NCBI GenBank assembly: GCA_003439945.1
Contig: QVRM01006579.1
Coordinates: forward strand, 80,001-144,000
Direction of reading: 5' to 3'
Length of the DNA stretch: 64,000 bases
Source of the DNA: Dermanyssus gallinae
Taxonomy: Eukaryota > Arthropoda > Arachnida > Mesostigmata > Dermanyssidae
Below, piece after piece: positions 34,201 through 45,960 of the stretch (the stretch's first letter is position 1; each line of letters starts with the position of its first letter). The notes below the pieces were generated by a model, which saw only the letters and a list, made by a program, of their open reading frames with translations, was not told the DNA's origin and did not search any database. The position numbers were made by a program, and so were the translations under genes.

Positions 34201-35043
34201 TCTTGCCAGTGTACGGATAGGGGACGCGGGGCCGCTCCCTAAGGTGGACGGCTCTCGGGTGAGCTTGTTCAAGTTGCTCAGGGCATGTTATACAGTGCGG
34301 CAGCAGAAAGAGAACGTTTCTCTAGTCTTCGACTGGTGAGAGGCTTTGCGCTGTTGCTAATTCTCCTATCTGTGCTGTGTGCCATTCGTTGGCAGTCAGC
34401 TTAGTTGTCTGGTCTTGACGAGTTCAGTTTTCAGCTGATTACATCACGGCGGCAGCGGCGGTGGCAGCGGCGCCAGTTCAAGCGGCGAGAAAATCCAGTC
34501 CATCGTACCGCCTGCCACCGACGCAACTCAATATTACTAATTCGGCTTACCTCATTCCTAGGGTCTACGATTTCGGGACCTCTCACGACAGCTCGTGACA
34601 TTCGTCCCTGCTGGGGAGAGAACTCCGGACCATAGCTGCTTCTCTTGCCGCTGATTTTGCTCTCGTAGGTTAGCTACGATCACGGTTACTCTTGCTTTGA
34701 TTATGGACGGACGCTCCTCGGAACCAATTACTGCAGCGCCCTAGACGCATCATGCCTGTAGTAGACATCGCCTGTAGTAGACATAAACTATTGAGGTACG
34801 ATGAGCCGCGCGACCTTTTGTGTCACGCTGCACACGGTTATCGTCTCAGATAGCTTCAGCGAATGCGAACAGTTATTTATTTTGTTATCAAAGCCAGTCG
34901 GTAAATGATTGAACAGATTGAACTCCCTATAGAGACATCAGTTTCTTCATGTCTCTTCCCATCGGCAGCGTGTCAAGAATCAATCTCGCATTGGCGAGCT
35001 GAAGTTCTAAGACAATGCGCAGCTTTATGGACACTGTGGATCG

Positions 35044-35044
<1 letters not shown>
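34201..35044. other. intergenic, nothing recognised
   Basis: No recognised gene or repeat. A 24-bp near-duplication (GCCTGTAGTAGACAT twice) lies at about 34,754-34,783. Confidence 0.4.

Positions 35045-35121
<77 letters not shown>
35045..35121. repeat. (ATT)n microsatellite
   Basis: About 25 ATT units forming the left border of a retroelement cluster. Confidence 0.98.
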
Positions 35122-35122
<1 letters not shown>

Positions 35123-35226
35123 TTTCAGAATCCGCGCGCCCTGCAACCCATCCAGATTTAACTGCGCTGTGGCGTAAATACGACAAGACTGTCGTGCATG
35201 AGACTGTTACATCCCATACAAGGCGG
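35122..35226 (-). mobile_element. TAA-associated retroelement, inverted fragment
   Basis: The minus strand reads LVWDVTVSCTTVLSYLRHSA followed by GWVAGRAD. This is the strand after the RPD motif of the same family as the plus-strand copy immediately to the right (CDVTVSCTAALAYLRHSADE). It starts at the ATT tract, so the two fragments form a partial inverted pair. Confidence 0.75.
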
Positions 35227-35235
35227 CCATCCTGC

Positions 35236-35620
35236 TGACTCCGACGGTCTACACCTGTTAAGTGTAAAAGTCCCGGCATACTTACAACACTAAACTGTAC
35301 GCCATAGTAAGGAGAGCCCTTAGAAAAGCAGGAATACCATCTACACCCGAGCCGAAGGGTCTTAATGGCAGCGGTGAGCTGCGACCTGACGGGGTCACCA
35401 TTCCGCTATGGTCACACGAAAAATGCCTTGTATGTGATGTAACAGTTTCATGCACGGCGGCCTTGGCGTATTTACGCCACAGCGCAGATGAACCTGGATG
35501 AGTTGCAGCGCGCGCGGATTTTAAAAAACGAAGGAAATATCTCAAGCTATCAAGGAGCTACTACATTGTACCCATTATATTGGATACACTTGGCCCCATC
35601 AACACAGGTGCAACGAAAAA
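35236..35620 (+). mobile_element. TAA-associated retroelement, endonuclease-like fragment
   Basis: From about 35,303 the plus strand reads VRRALRKAGIPSTPEPKGL, GELRPDGVTIPLWSHEKC, DVTVSCTAALAYLRHSADEP, then KKRRKYLKLSRSYYIVPI and LDTLGPINTGATKK. R-P-D and the D-V strand keep the spacing seen in restriction-like nucleases of non-LTR elements. It ends exactly at an (ATT)n tract. One stop (TGA) falls after DEPG. Confidence 0.8.
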
Positions 35621-35622
35621 AA

Positions 35623-35683
<61 letters not shown>
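35621..35683. repeat. (ATT)n microsatellite
   Basis: About 21 ATT units joining two retroelement fragments that encode overlapping parts of the same domain. Confidence 0.98.
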
Positions 35684-35930
35684 GCCATGGAAACATTAGG
35701 ACACATCAGCAAGGAAACCGAAGTATTTCCGAAAGAATTAAGCGCATTCAGTAGGTCACGAGCAATCGAAGAGGGGGTCATTTCTTGAGGCAAGCGTTGT
35801 CTTTGGCCGTTTGCAAAGGCAACGCCACTTTCATTTTAGGCGCCATGGAGTAAAATAATTCTTTAGAAGAATTGCGATAAAACGTTCAGACCTCACAACT
35901 TGTTAACATTGTTCATAATTTTGTTTCGTA
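35684..35930 (+). mobile_element. TAA-associated retroelement, C-terminus and 3' UTR
   Basis: Begins AMETLGHISKETEVFPKEL right after the ATT tract, then passes through frameshifts (GKRCLWPFAKATPLSF against a family LRQALSLAVCKGNAAS) to the stop after GCGCCATGGAG. The 3' UTR words ACGTTCAGACCTCACAACT and GTTAACATTGTT match the 58.1-kb and 16.7-kb copies. Confidence 0.75.
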
Positions 35931-36379
35931 CTTTTCTCGACTCTTCGTGGTTTGTACAACGTCACCGAAAGGGAACACGGAAGGCTGACCTGCTATGTGC
36001 AATGTTACGTATTTTGTAGCAATTTAAAAATATGCAATTATTCCTTAGTGCTAATACCGACGATGTTATTCGAAATCATGCTTCGACTGTTCCACAACAC
36101 ACAGTTAGGATCGATTGCTTCAACGGATCCACAACACATAGTTAGGATCGATTGGCGGTGAGCTCGGCAAGAAGCAATTTTTCACTCAGGCAAATACACT
36201 CAACTTCACCTGGAAGACTCAAAGTAACGCAATAGTTGCTGTTTGTTCGTGTTGCGTGTGCTTATTTCATTCCCGAGTAACTTAATTTGGAAACATTGGG
36301 TAGGAAGTGGCGTGCGAAAATGGTGAAAGAAACAAAAAGAACAAAGAAAAAAGATATATAGGCTGGGCAAGGCTATCAG

Positions 36380-37008
36380 GTGCAACCCCGATCTGATCAT
36401 AGCCCCTCGTCAAAAGAACGTGTTTCGAAACTCAACGAAGGCATTCAGCGATGGCGAGTTATTCGTGACGTCATTGATCCCCTTTCTTTTCCTTATATTT
36501 TTCCTCTCGTAGGTAGACACATAGTATGGTGGCAAACAAATACACACGCACACAAGGGCAAATCTAAATATATTTACTCTTTCCCTCTGTCTTGCGTGCG
36601 CTTCAGTTCACCTCGCCTCTTTGTTCTATGTGTTTACTACTATTTGCAGTATATTGCTTCTTCCCGTTCATTTATTTACGCGTATGTATCATTCACCTAT
36701 TTGCCTCTTTCCCGCCTAATAAAGGTCCGTTCATTCTTCATTTACGCAATAGCTTCTCTGAGTCGTTTATTTCTTTTCTGTCCCTGTTCCTTCTGCATGT
36801 TTCCCTTCCTCACAATATCTTATACACTCACGTGTACATGTATACGTGCACACATATACTTTCTTTCTTTGCTTTTCTGCTCCGTATGTGTTTCTCTAAC
36901 TTTTCTTTGCTGTTCTCCATCTCGCCTTTTCGCTTTCTCTTGGCTTATCTACATCTTGCAGTTTTGCCTCTCATCGATTTACCTTCAATGACAACACAAC
37001 GTTGTTAG
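36380..37008 (+). other. pyrimidine-rich block with the longest open frame
   Basis: A 203-codon frame (36,380-36,991) and an overlapping 138-codon one lie in CT/TTT-rich DNA. The predicted proteins are Phe/Ser/Leu/Cys/Tyr-rich in both frames, as expected from base composition. I see no domain and do not call a gene. Confidence 0.25.
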
Positions 37009-37675
37009 GTGTTGCTGACTGCACAGCCCAGGATCGAGCCGAAAGGGTATTGATGATAAGAATCATTTTTCTTAAGATTTGCAGATTTTGGTGTCCCTCG
37101 CCGTTGTCTCGTCCGCAGCTCCCTCTCACAAACGGTCGACGATACCGTTTGTTCCAGCAGAGCAGAACCTGCTCTGCACGCTTCTCAGTTCATCGCGCTG
37201 CCACTCTAGGTGTCCCTGATATAAAAGGGTGACATGTGTATTCAGGTATACATGTCAACCGAGTAATGATAAATATAACTATCTAACACCACCTTTCCCG
37301 CCTACCCGACCCCTTTCTGATGTAGCCTCTCTGGCAACGGGCATTACCTGTTTTCCCTGCGTTATTGTTACGGGGAGGAGGAGGGGGGGCGCCGCCACCG
37401 CGGATGGGGTTGCTGTTGTCGGCAAAGACCTCGCTGCAGTGAATAACGTGTAGAAAGTGCTGCCTCAGCTTCCATCGCGGCGTTTTCGGGAGTGGCCCGG
37501 GGGTAGGCAACGGCCCCACTGTGGCCACAGTTTCCTAACGGATGGAGGCACGAACCGATAGACTATCCGTCTTCACAGCGAAGGGAAGTGTGACGCACTG
37601 TCGTCTTCAGAGGCGCAAGGGGGCCTGAGTGCGAGACACTGCCGTCGTCTGCCATAACATAAACAACAATAGGAA

Positions 37676-37943
37676 GAAGTACCACCGCCACCACCACCAC
37701 CACCACCAGCAACAACAACAAACACAACGACAACAACAATAGCAAGCTCTATAGGATAGATATGGCGATCCTATAGCAAGCTCTATAGGAAAGATAGTGG
37801 CGATCCTATAGCAAGCTCTATAGGAAAGATAGTGGCGAATAGCAAAAGAGGCTTTGGCGCCTAAGTAAGCTTGCAAACGACTCCAGCAGCAGCAGCAGCA
37901 GCAGCAGCTGCAGCAGCAGCAGCAGCAGCCGCAGCCACAGCAG
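37676..37943. repeat. CCA/CAA, 34-bp palindromic and CAG tandem repeats
   Basis: Three adjacent arrays. CCA then CAA units occupy 37,680-37,738. Three copies of a 34-35 bp unit (GCAAGCTCTATAGGA plus AAGATAGTGGCGATCCTATA) start at 37,742, 37,776 and 37,811. CAG units run from 37,884 to 37,943. Across each unit junction of the middle array TCCTATAG-CAAGCT-CTATAGGA is a perfect 8-bp inverted repeat. Confidence 0.93.
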
Positions 37944-38430
37944 TTTCTGTTTGTGCTACTATGGCAAATTATTGTTGAAGCCAGCCACTTGCCAATCCAC
38001 CGAAATACCTCACGAACTTATTCGATAGGCAATCTTTTATCGATGTTGGGTGCACACAAATTCCCACTGGGGCACACACACACAGGCATATTATATAACT
38101 ACACTCTACGCATGAATGTAAATACAAACACGTCTACGGATACGTCCAATACTGTAGCCCAGTGCGTACGCGTGTATAGGGGAGAGGGAGAGATTGAAAG
38201 AGCGAGTGATTGATATATACGCAGATAAGGCAGGCAAGATGATGATGGCGTTTGCTTTATAGAATCGCCGAAATTATATAGCTCTAGGTTTTGCATAATT
38301 ACACGACATAATCGAAAAAAAACACAATATTCACTTACATCTAGCTGCTGCATAATTACACTAGACCATAGAAAAATAAACGAAATGCAGCGTAATGAGA
38401 GAGAATTGTCGCTAGTAACTGAAAACAGAA

Positions 38431-38580
38431 GTGGCAGCATGGTCTAGGGACTAGTGCGCTAATCCTCAGCGTATACTTCTTACCTATGGTTTATGTCATG
38501 GGATCAAACCCGCGATTCAACATGTTGGGGTTGTCGGCCATACTCCTGACACCGTCCTGCCACGATTTGGAGCTATGATT
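38431..38580 (+). mobile_element. tRNA-derived SINE, family 2, copy 1
   Basis: tRNA-like head GTGGCAGCATGGTCTAGGGA-CTAGTGCGCTA (box A-like), then GGGATCAAACCC (box B-like) at about 38,500-38,511, and a non-tRNA body (GGCCATACTCCTGACACCG). It shares CTAGTGCGCTA with the copies at 46.8 and 48.1 kb. Confidence 0.7.
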
Positions 38581-38779
38581 TATAGAAACTACAGTTTCAT
38601 TCTTTTACGATACGACTCACAATGACATCGTATGCTGTAGCATCATACAGTACAAATACAATTGTAGAAAAAAAAAACAGAAAACACGATATCTATGTCT
38701 TTGTTGACTTTTAAGCCGCGTTTGATTGCGAGTCACAAGAGATTATACCGAGAAAACTAACGCTACAAGGAGTAGCGCA

Positions 38780-39580
38780 TAATATACTAGGTTTCCTGGA
38801 AGATATCTTGCAGAAGAACGATGATCATGGAGGATGGAGTCATCGAAAGGAAGGGAGTCGATCAGGCCCCGGGATTTGCTCGAGGAGACAGTCCAAGTTC
38901 CCTGCTATTTTCTCTTCTCTTAAATGACCCCTCGCGCATTAAACGACGACATCAACCCGTGAACCTGCAGATGACCTCAAGATGTATGGCAAGATGATTT
39001 GACTTACAACAAGCGCTTGCAACTCTCAGCAACTATGTTACCGACGTCGGATTTATAATCAACAAATCTAAAACTGTAGCTATAAAGCTTCGGAACGGTT
39101 GGCAGACTCTGTCGGCCCGACGCGTTTTGTCTAGATAGGGAAAACCTGCAGGTGGTTAATTTTTTACTCGGACTAACAATTTTAACCACTGGAAGATCGT
39201 TCTCTGTGCAAATCGAGAAAAGAGCTAGGACAAAATATCGTCACAGCCGTACATACGTCGACCCACAACCGACTCGTAAACTTATTGCTCGACACGCCTC
39301 CCTGAGTCCTACTGCGAGTTCGTTGGCACTCATAAAGCGAAGCTCAAACACATGTACCCGCTCTTGTTCACAACCCGAGCCATGATCAGCACCAGTTGGA
39401 AGTCAGTATTAGGTCAAATAGACAGTTTATCACTAGGTTTGTGGTTCATGGGTTTCATCATGTTCTTTGCAGGACACAGGGATTTCACGACCCGGACGTA
39501 AATTGTATTTGTAAACTATGTAAGGCCGTCGATATCATGTCGGCCAGTGTGTCGAAATCGATTCGGTGCGCCAATTTTTA
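38780..39580 (+). pseudogene. decayed non-LTR reverse transcriptase, lineage 3
   Basis: RGDSPSSLLFSLLLND at 38,881-38,928 (family RQGDxLSPLLF), ADDLKMYG at 38,967-38,990 (catalytic YADD, preceded by a frameshift), then QQALATLSNYVTDVGFIINK and SKTVAI, the classic post-YADD segment. LDRENLQVVNFL...LGLTIL continues to about 39,185. A stretch with Cys pairs (NCICKLCKAVD) is at about 39,507-39,540. Frameshifts break it at several points. Confidence 0.8.
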
Positions 39581-39599
39581 AACTCAAATTTGCAGCTAG

Positions 39600-41959
39600 A
39601 TAATGTTCTTAGCAAACTGTAGACGTTTAAGTCTATAGATATAGTAGGTATTTACACGAATGGTGTGAAAAAAATCAAAATCAAGCGACGTGTGAGGGTT
39701 AAAGATAGACTACTCCCTTCTGCACCCTAAATAGGTATTTGTTTTTATTTTTAAATAAATACATTTCTTTATCTTTTTTTGTATGCTCCTTTGTTCCACT
39801 CTATAAAGGCATATATTCTTTAAACGTCTAAGTATCGATGTGTTCAACCGCTTTAGTTAGACAAGTACTAGTAAAAGTGGTCGCGCTCAGTCTTGCTTCT
39901 GACCAAAAGCTACAAAGTGTCGTTATCTTGCGGGCTCCAACGGACGGGCCCACGCTTAGCTCCTTTGTTCATTTACGCTAGATTCACAGACAGGCAACAG
40001 CTTGCTAATATATTACGCTCTTTCGCACCATGCACATACTCTTTGGATGTGTGTGAGTGGGCGCGATTTTTGAGAGCGCCAGCAGTGGCGTTGGCTAGGC
40101 CGGCCTATGGTCAGTAGGGCCTGAATGCCCTGTAGGCCCTGACCTCTGCGGCGACGAGGGCAGCCGGCCGGCTGCAGGCGCTCTAAACAAGGGGCGCTCA
40201 AAGAAGACGAAAAGAAGGCCGCTCACAAAGGGGCGGTCTAGTGTTTGCAACTCTTGGCCGGTTGCTGTCGCCACTCTGACACCAAGGATGTGGCGGGACG
40301 GTCACAGCGTAGTCCAGCACGAAAGGAAATGTGCGTCGCACGTTTCCTGGAAGAAGGAAAATCATCAATTTTCTATACCCAAGCACGGCATCTTCTAACC
40401 GTCCGAGATCGCGTCGGTCGGTTCCTTTCAGCCAAAACGTGTCTGAAGCTGGCCCGAAGTGAGGTGTTTCGACAAATGTGAGAACTTTGGAAACTTTAGA
40501 CCATTCTATTCTAGTGATTCATTTTGTTTTGCTATTATTCCACCATTGCCGTTCTCAGTCACTAAACTAAATTAAGCCGTTGTAATAACTTTTCGTAGCG
40601 ACGACTTTGAATAGCACGTACAAAAAAATCTGTGACAAAAATTGTATAGACTGTACAGATGATATACCAACCTAGGTTATCTTGCTTATCTAACGGACTA
40701 TAGTTCAATGTCACGCATAACGAATTTGCTTAGGCTAGCTTACAAATGCTACTCATCATAGAGATATAACTTGGGAACTAGAAAATGGTTAGTTCTAGCC
40801 AGCTTGATGAAAAACTTCATTTTAATGCAGGTCGTGGCTGGTCAATGTTAGATGGTCGCAATGACAGCAAAACATACCGGCTAGCACGTCTTTCAGAAAA
40901 AAAAGTAATAAGTCAGTCAACGGTAGTAGACTTCCTTCTAGAAAAAAAGCTTACCAGTCAGAGCTATCCACATGAAAAGCATTTTACCACCATGCTTTTA
41001 ATGAACATACAATGGTGATCTATTCGCGAAATTTTGTAGTCCGCACAGCTTTATTGTTGGAGAAAGGAAACTCAACAAACGGCCGGACGACAGATCTTTG
41101 TCGCAAGATAACAGAGCACTAACCATATTAAAAAGCGCCTGGAGCGTATTATAAGAGTAAAAATACATGTTTATTAGATAAATGTATCAATCTGTCTCAT
41201 GTTACGAGCTAGGACTGATGCTATACGTATACGGCGCATTTAGCGCGTATTGCCATGAATGTCATCCCGCAGAGAAGAGAGTGCGATTCGTTCTGCGGGG
41301 TAGCGTGCATAGCGATATATTGGGTGGAGGCTTCATACAGTCATGCAATACGGAGAATTTTGTTTGCGGTAGTGGCTAAAGGTAATCGCTGTCAGTTTCT
41401 CAGTCATACATTTAAAAACGCAAGTACAGTTCCTCGCAATCTTTACCGTATCTACACGTGAACCTTACGCTCAGAACGGAGATGCAGTGAAAAGCTATTA
41501 TTGGTTTCACAGACATGTTGCAATCTGTACTCCGTCCGACCTATCTAGTAGCTCTCGAGCCTGTTGAGAAGAATTAGAGTGTCTGACGCGCACTAAATTC
41601 ACATATTTCTTCCATCAACCGAAATATAATGAATAGGGCCGAAAAACCAATTTATTCGTTGCCGGTGGCAATAGATGGACGAATGGCCAAGCAACAGCAG
41701 CTTGCTCGTCTTCGGAAACCTTCGGAGGCTCTGGATCCCCCCGGGGGTTTCACCCGACGTCAAGTAGCAGTACTAATGATAGTGGTGCTCATAGTAGTTC
41801 CAGAACGTAAACGGTACGTCTGTCCATAGAACAAGCATGTGTATGCACAAATACACAGCGAACGCCGCTGTAATAGGCTCAGAGATGTCATAATAAGACG
41901 CCAACTTCACATAGATGTAAGTCAATTCAGCGGTAAGCTTGCTTTGGTTGTGTAATAAC

Positions 41960-41961
<2 letters not shown>
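39600..41961. other. intergenic, nothing recognised
   Basis: Short open frames only, including 40,245-40,481 and 41,182-41,379, none of which I can assign. No repeat array was noted. Confidence 0.4.

Positions 41962-41997
<36 letters not shown>
41962..41997. repeat. (TA)n microsatellite
   Basis: A TA run of about 17 units. Confidence 0.96.
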
Positions 41998-42001
<4 letters not shown>

Positions 42002-42399
42002 TTCCGAAAGAATTAACTCACCCATAGTATTTGACCTAGGCATATTTCTTTCGCTCACAGTAGTAGCGCAATACTGAAATTGACTCTAACCAATACTGAA
42101 ATAGACGCAAACACGACCAGAATGTTGAAACAAATGCTGAAACTGTTCTAAACTCTATAACGAAGTAAAATAAAGAATGTTCGAAATACGCCTCTGTTTA
42201 ATTCGGAAGCAATCACCAAGCCTTTAGTAAGATAGTTACTATCAGTCAGATAGAACCAGCACGAGTCCGAAGCAATGAGTATCATGCTAAAGAGAGCTGT
42301 CCAGGTTGTTGCGCTGTTTAAACCAATCCAGCGTTTGCGGAATCTGCTGGGCGATATCAAACCGCCGGTAGCTTTAGTGTGCGATTTTTAGGCGAAAAC

Positions 42400-42890
42400 T
42401 GCACCAAGATGAAAAGAATGCCAGACCTTACTGGCCCACCGGTACGTCCACAAGTGACTGTAGCTCACTAATAAGCACGACGCCGGTTTCCGTAAAGTCG
42501 AATAATTGGACAAGCTGTTGTATTCTCGAGTATTACCAGAGTGTCTCTCTCCGGAAGCGATAAATAGCGGTAAATAGGGTACCCGCGACGAAGAAAGCAG
42601 TTTACGCAATCTTGCATTGTGGAACGTGCCAATTACAGCGACGGCGGTTCAAATATGGTTTAGGGTGCAATCTTCTTTGGGCAGAAGAATCAAGCTTGTG
42701 GAGGCCGCTCAAGTAAAGAAGTTTTAGCGTATTCGTCTTTCTTTCAAATCCCATCAAGCGTGTGTGGAGTAGCCTAAAACGATGAGCTAGAGCAAAAAGT
42801 GTGGCTCTACCAAAATTTTCGACCCCATAATTGCTATTCACGAGGGGTTTAATAATATACCACAGCAATGCATTGACGATGTAATTACAT
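42400..42890 (-). pseudogene. possible post-RT region of a non-LTR element
   Basis: Minus-strand frame 42,868-42,602 reads IIKPLVNSNYGVENFGRATL, then RFRLLHTRLMGFERKTNTLK, ending in a stop, after which the same register continues with AFFVAGTLFTAIYRF. The YGxExFG...L...Q/HxxxLR layout resembles the post-RT region of jockey-type elements. The resemblance is by eye and weak. Confidence 0.35.
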
Positions 42891-42949
42891 CTATTGCCAA
42901 ATCATACGACGATAGTTATTAAGATATGCCTCAGGTTAAGTTCCAAGCC

Positions 42950-43560
42950 CGTAGGGGACGGAGGATAGTCTAGAATTAAAAACAAGCTCCTTAAAAAAAA
43001 TTAATTCTTGTCCCGGTGGGTAAAGCCATTCGGTCAACGTCTGTCCCCTGTCGTCCCTCTGTAGTGCACCGACTCCTGTACTAACGCGGTAGCCGGCTTG
43101 TCTGAAGTCGCGCCTGATGATGTCATTGGTGGCGTCGTGGCGGCTCTGCGCGAGCCCGGCCAGCTTAGTTCAGTGTGGGCCGCGTTCATTCACCCTTCCA
43201 CCGCATGGCGATTCCTCTTTCAAACATGGCAATGCTGAGTTCAGGGCCACTGGCGGCGCGGAACTGATCGTCGGCCACCTTACTGCCAACGAGTTCGGAC
43301 GTCAAGCTACGATCCGGCGGCGTCAGATAAAACCGCTTCCAGTCTAATGTCGACCGCATCTAACTCGCAGGTCGTGACCGAGCGAATGCCCATTCCTCCC
43401 AGCCGGGCCGGTCGGTAGGCTTGCTTCGGCGTCCATGCCTTGTCTTCGAGCGTCAGATCGAGAATGCATTCCAAGGCTTGTCACCTGGTCGTCGAGGTCC
43501 AAGGTTTCGGCCGGCAGAAGGAAAGCAGGTGATTTCTGTATTACGTACAAGACTTTTTAC
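42950..43560 (-). pseudogene. R2-like retrotransposon C-terminal remnant
   Basis: Minus strand from about 43,425: PTDRPGWEEWAF, then MRSTLDWKRFYLTPPDRSL, LTSELVGSKV, and after two stops SRHDATNDIIRRDFRQAGYR. The order W..R, TLDWxRxxLTP, then RHDAxxDxI...ARxAGY is what I know from the region around the zinc knuckle of R2-like arthropod elements; the Cys/His knuckle itself has been lost. Downstream is the 50-bp palindromic word shared with 2,619-2,672. Confidence 0.55.
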
Positions 43561-43741
43561 ATTTCCATTCGTGTGTAAAAAAAACAGAAAGTAGACTTGG
43601 CGTCTCTTAAGATTTCCTAGCCGCTGGTAGAGTCGGAAAAGTTGTTTTTTATTCGTTTTGTCCGCTAGTACCAGGCCGACCATCTCGCAGAACACCGCTA
43701 TACCCAGCAAGTTCAGCTCACACCCGTCCTTGGCAAGGGTG

Positions 43742-43812
43742 CCCGAGAACTTGCTATTAAATTTAGCAATGATCTTGTCCCGCCCGGGAGCTTGCTATTA
43801 ACTTTAGAGAAC
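43742..43812. repeat. short direct duplication
   Basis: CCCGAGAACTTGCTATTAAA and CCCGGGAGCTTGCTATTAAC start about 43 bp apart. Confidence 0.8.
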
Positions 43813-44880
43813 GCGACTTCCATTGCGAGGCTAGTAATTAATAAAAGTCAAGCAGACACCTTACAATATTAATACAATAGCAGCGTAACTGCATTTGCAT
43901 ATGCTCAATTTAATTTAGACGAGTCACAGAGCATGCCAAAATAAAGAAAGAATAAAAGTATCATGCACTGGTTTCTATGCACATACGTTGCCTACTGTCG
44001 TAGACACAGTGGGTCATATGACCAAAATCACGGATATAATAGGGTTTCATGACATTTGTGCGTGGGATTACATTGGGGTTTCCTTTTAATTAAATTCTGT
44101 TATTGGCGGTCTGTAGAGGTACTGCTTATATTTCGTCTTAAATATTATAGACTAAGACTCTATAGAGGGTAGGTAGAACTTCGATTACGCACATTTGTGC
44201 CTTATAATTGTCATGACAAATATCAAGCAATCATAAAGGAAATTTGTATTACTAGTAGTGTTGAACAAGTTGAACACGTGACGTAAATAAGCCACACTGC
44301 CATTGGGCGTAACTGTGATTGTAATGTTGCTGGCTTCGTTTAGCGGCGTGAGTACGTTTGCATAGTTTTATGTACTTAAACGGTATACTTCAGAGTTTGA
44401 AAGAGCAATCAAAATTACGTGAGAATGAAGTGCAGTGTTAATGATTGCGCTCGTTTGTCGGTATTTTCTGGGCATTACAAGTAAGGTCACCAATAAATTT
44501 AGCAGGATTCATCTACTAGTAACTAACGTCTCTCTGGGGCTGGTTCTGCCCTGACAAAGCATTGAGCTGGTTTTGCAGCAGTAGTAGCTCGGGTACCTAA
44601 CGCTCGGTTTTAATTCTCTTTGAGTAGCAATATTTCTTTTTTTATTGCTAAAATGAGTTGAGCAAAACAACGGAGTTCTGAGTTTTACGGAAATCAACAG
44701 CCGACCAAAACATCTAAACATTCTCGCCATTGCCTTTAGCAGCAAGCACAACAGCCACAATTGCAACAACAACAACAAAGGAACTAGGTATAACAACAAG
44801 AACCACAACATGCATACGTGTAATCAACAACTCGCGTGGATCGTTCGGTAGGCTCGGAATGAGGGCTGACGCCTTGCTGG
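43813..44880. other. AT-rich intergenic, nothing recognised
   Basis: No gene recognised. A CAA-rich patch lies at 44,749-44,780. Confidence 0.4.
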
Positions 44881-44899
44881 ATGAAAGACAGTGGTGAAA

Positions 44900-45960
44900 A
44901 GAGACGAATGAGTGGTCGAAATGTTCGTCGAGCAAAGCTACCGGCTGAAGTGGGACGACTTCATTTCAAGATTCCACTTCTACCTTCGTTGGCAGGTCGC
45001 CGTTTTGCTCCTCTCCCCCACCCCCCACCTCCCTTCGCCCAGTATCGCCGTTTGCCTGCTTTTTCCCATCATTTCTAGTTATTTCTCTCTTGCTCGTGCA
45101 GGATTCGCCGGTTCCTCAGCCTCAGGGACAAGCCGCTTCGGTCGGGCGCACCCGTTCGTCCAAGCGGCCAGTTGGCCTGGCGTGCCGGCCCGTGCCGAGT
45201 CGTTCGGAGGCAGTCAAGCACATGATGAGGCGTAAGAGGGGATTGAGGTTTGGGTAGACGTTAGGATGGGCATACGGGCAGTTCGGAGGGATGAGAGAAG
45301 GGCTAGGCGGGGATCGGCAGCCCCCAGGCCCGCCTACGTCCTTGCGGTGCAGACGGAGACTCCCTCTAAAGTTGGCCAGCAGCACGCCGGTGAAGCAGCA
45401 GCACCCACGCTCGCATTTTCGCTCGGGGGGGGGAGCGGAGGCGTTCAACTCGGCGATTTGCTGTAACCGGCCATAGCCCACAACGTCTCTGGTCTCTATA
45501 GCCTGCCCCCCTTCTTTGCGCGGCACTGCGCCTGTCTGCAGGGGCGAGGCGTTTTGTTCGCCGTCTTTTTCGGAAATGCCCGCTACAGCATAGCGTTGAT
45601 GCTGCTGCTGTTGCTGTTACCACTGCTTTTACAGTCGTCGTCGTTGTCGTCGTCGTTGCCAAATCCTTCCTCTTTTTCCTCCTTCTCCTCCTCCTCCTCC
45701 TACTACGACTACTCTTCGTCGAAAGGCGGCACTACTTTGTCGTCTGTGGAAATCACCGCTAGCCACCTCGCGAGTGTGAAACTTTGGGTTTATCCAGGAA
45801 ATTCCACAAAAACGACGTCTCTGCGCCCGAAGCCTTGTCGGCTGGACGAGATCCTCGATGTTGTTGCTCGTCGTTGTGGTGACGGGAGGCGGCAGTCATA
45901 GCTTTAGCGCATCCTTTTTGCTAGTCATACTACCGTTACTTCCGGCTGCATTATGGTGAG
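44900..45960. other. GC-rich block with CTG/CTC repeats and open frames
   Basis: CpG-rich DNA with frames on both strands: minus 45,526-45,122 (134 codons) and plus 45,554-45,901 (115 codons, LLLLLLPLLLQSSSLSSSL). The latter starts with a Leu-rich stretch encoded by a CTG/TTG run followed by Ser-rich sequence from TCC/TCG repeats, so it is probably compositional. No domain is recognised. It could mark a promoter or first exon. Confidence 0.2.

Noticed and set aside
36380..36991. Longest open frame in the window (203 codons)
   Set aside because: The DNA is pyrimidine-rich and two overlapping frames give the same Phe/Leu/Ser/Cys-rich composition. There is no domain and no splice context.
45554..45901. 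Secreted Ser-rich protein with signal peptide
   Set aside because: The Leu and Ser runs arise from CTG/TTG and TCC/TCG triplet repeats, so the signal-like start is compositional.
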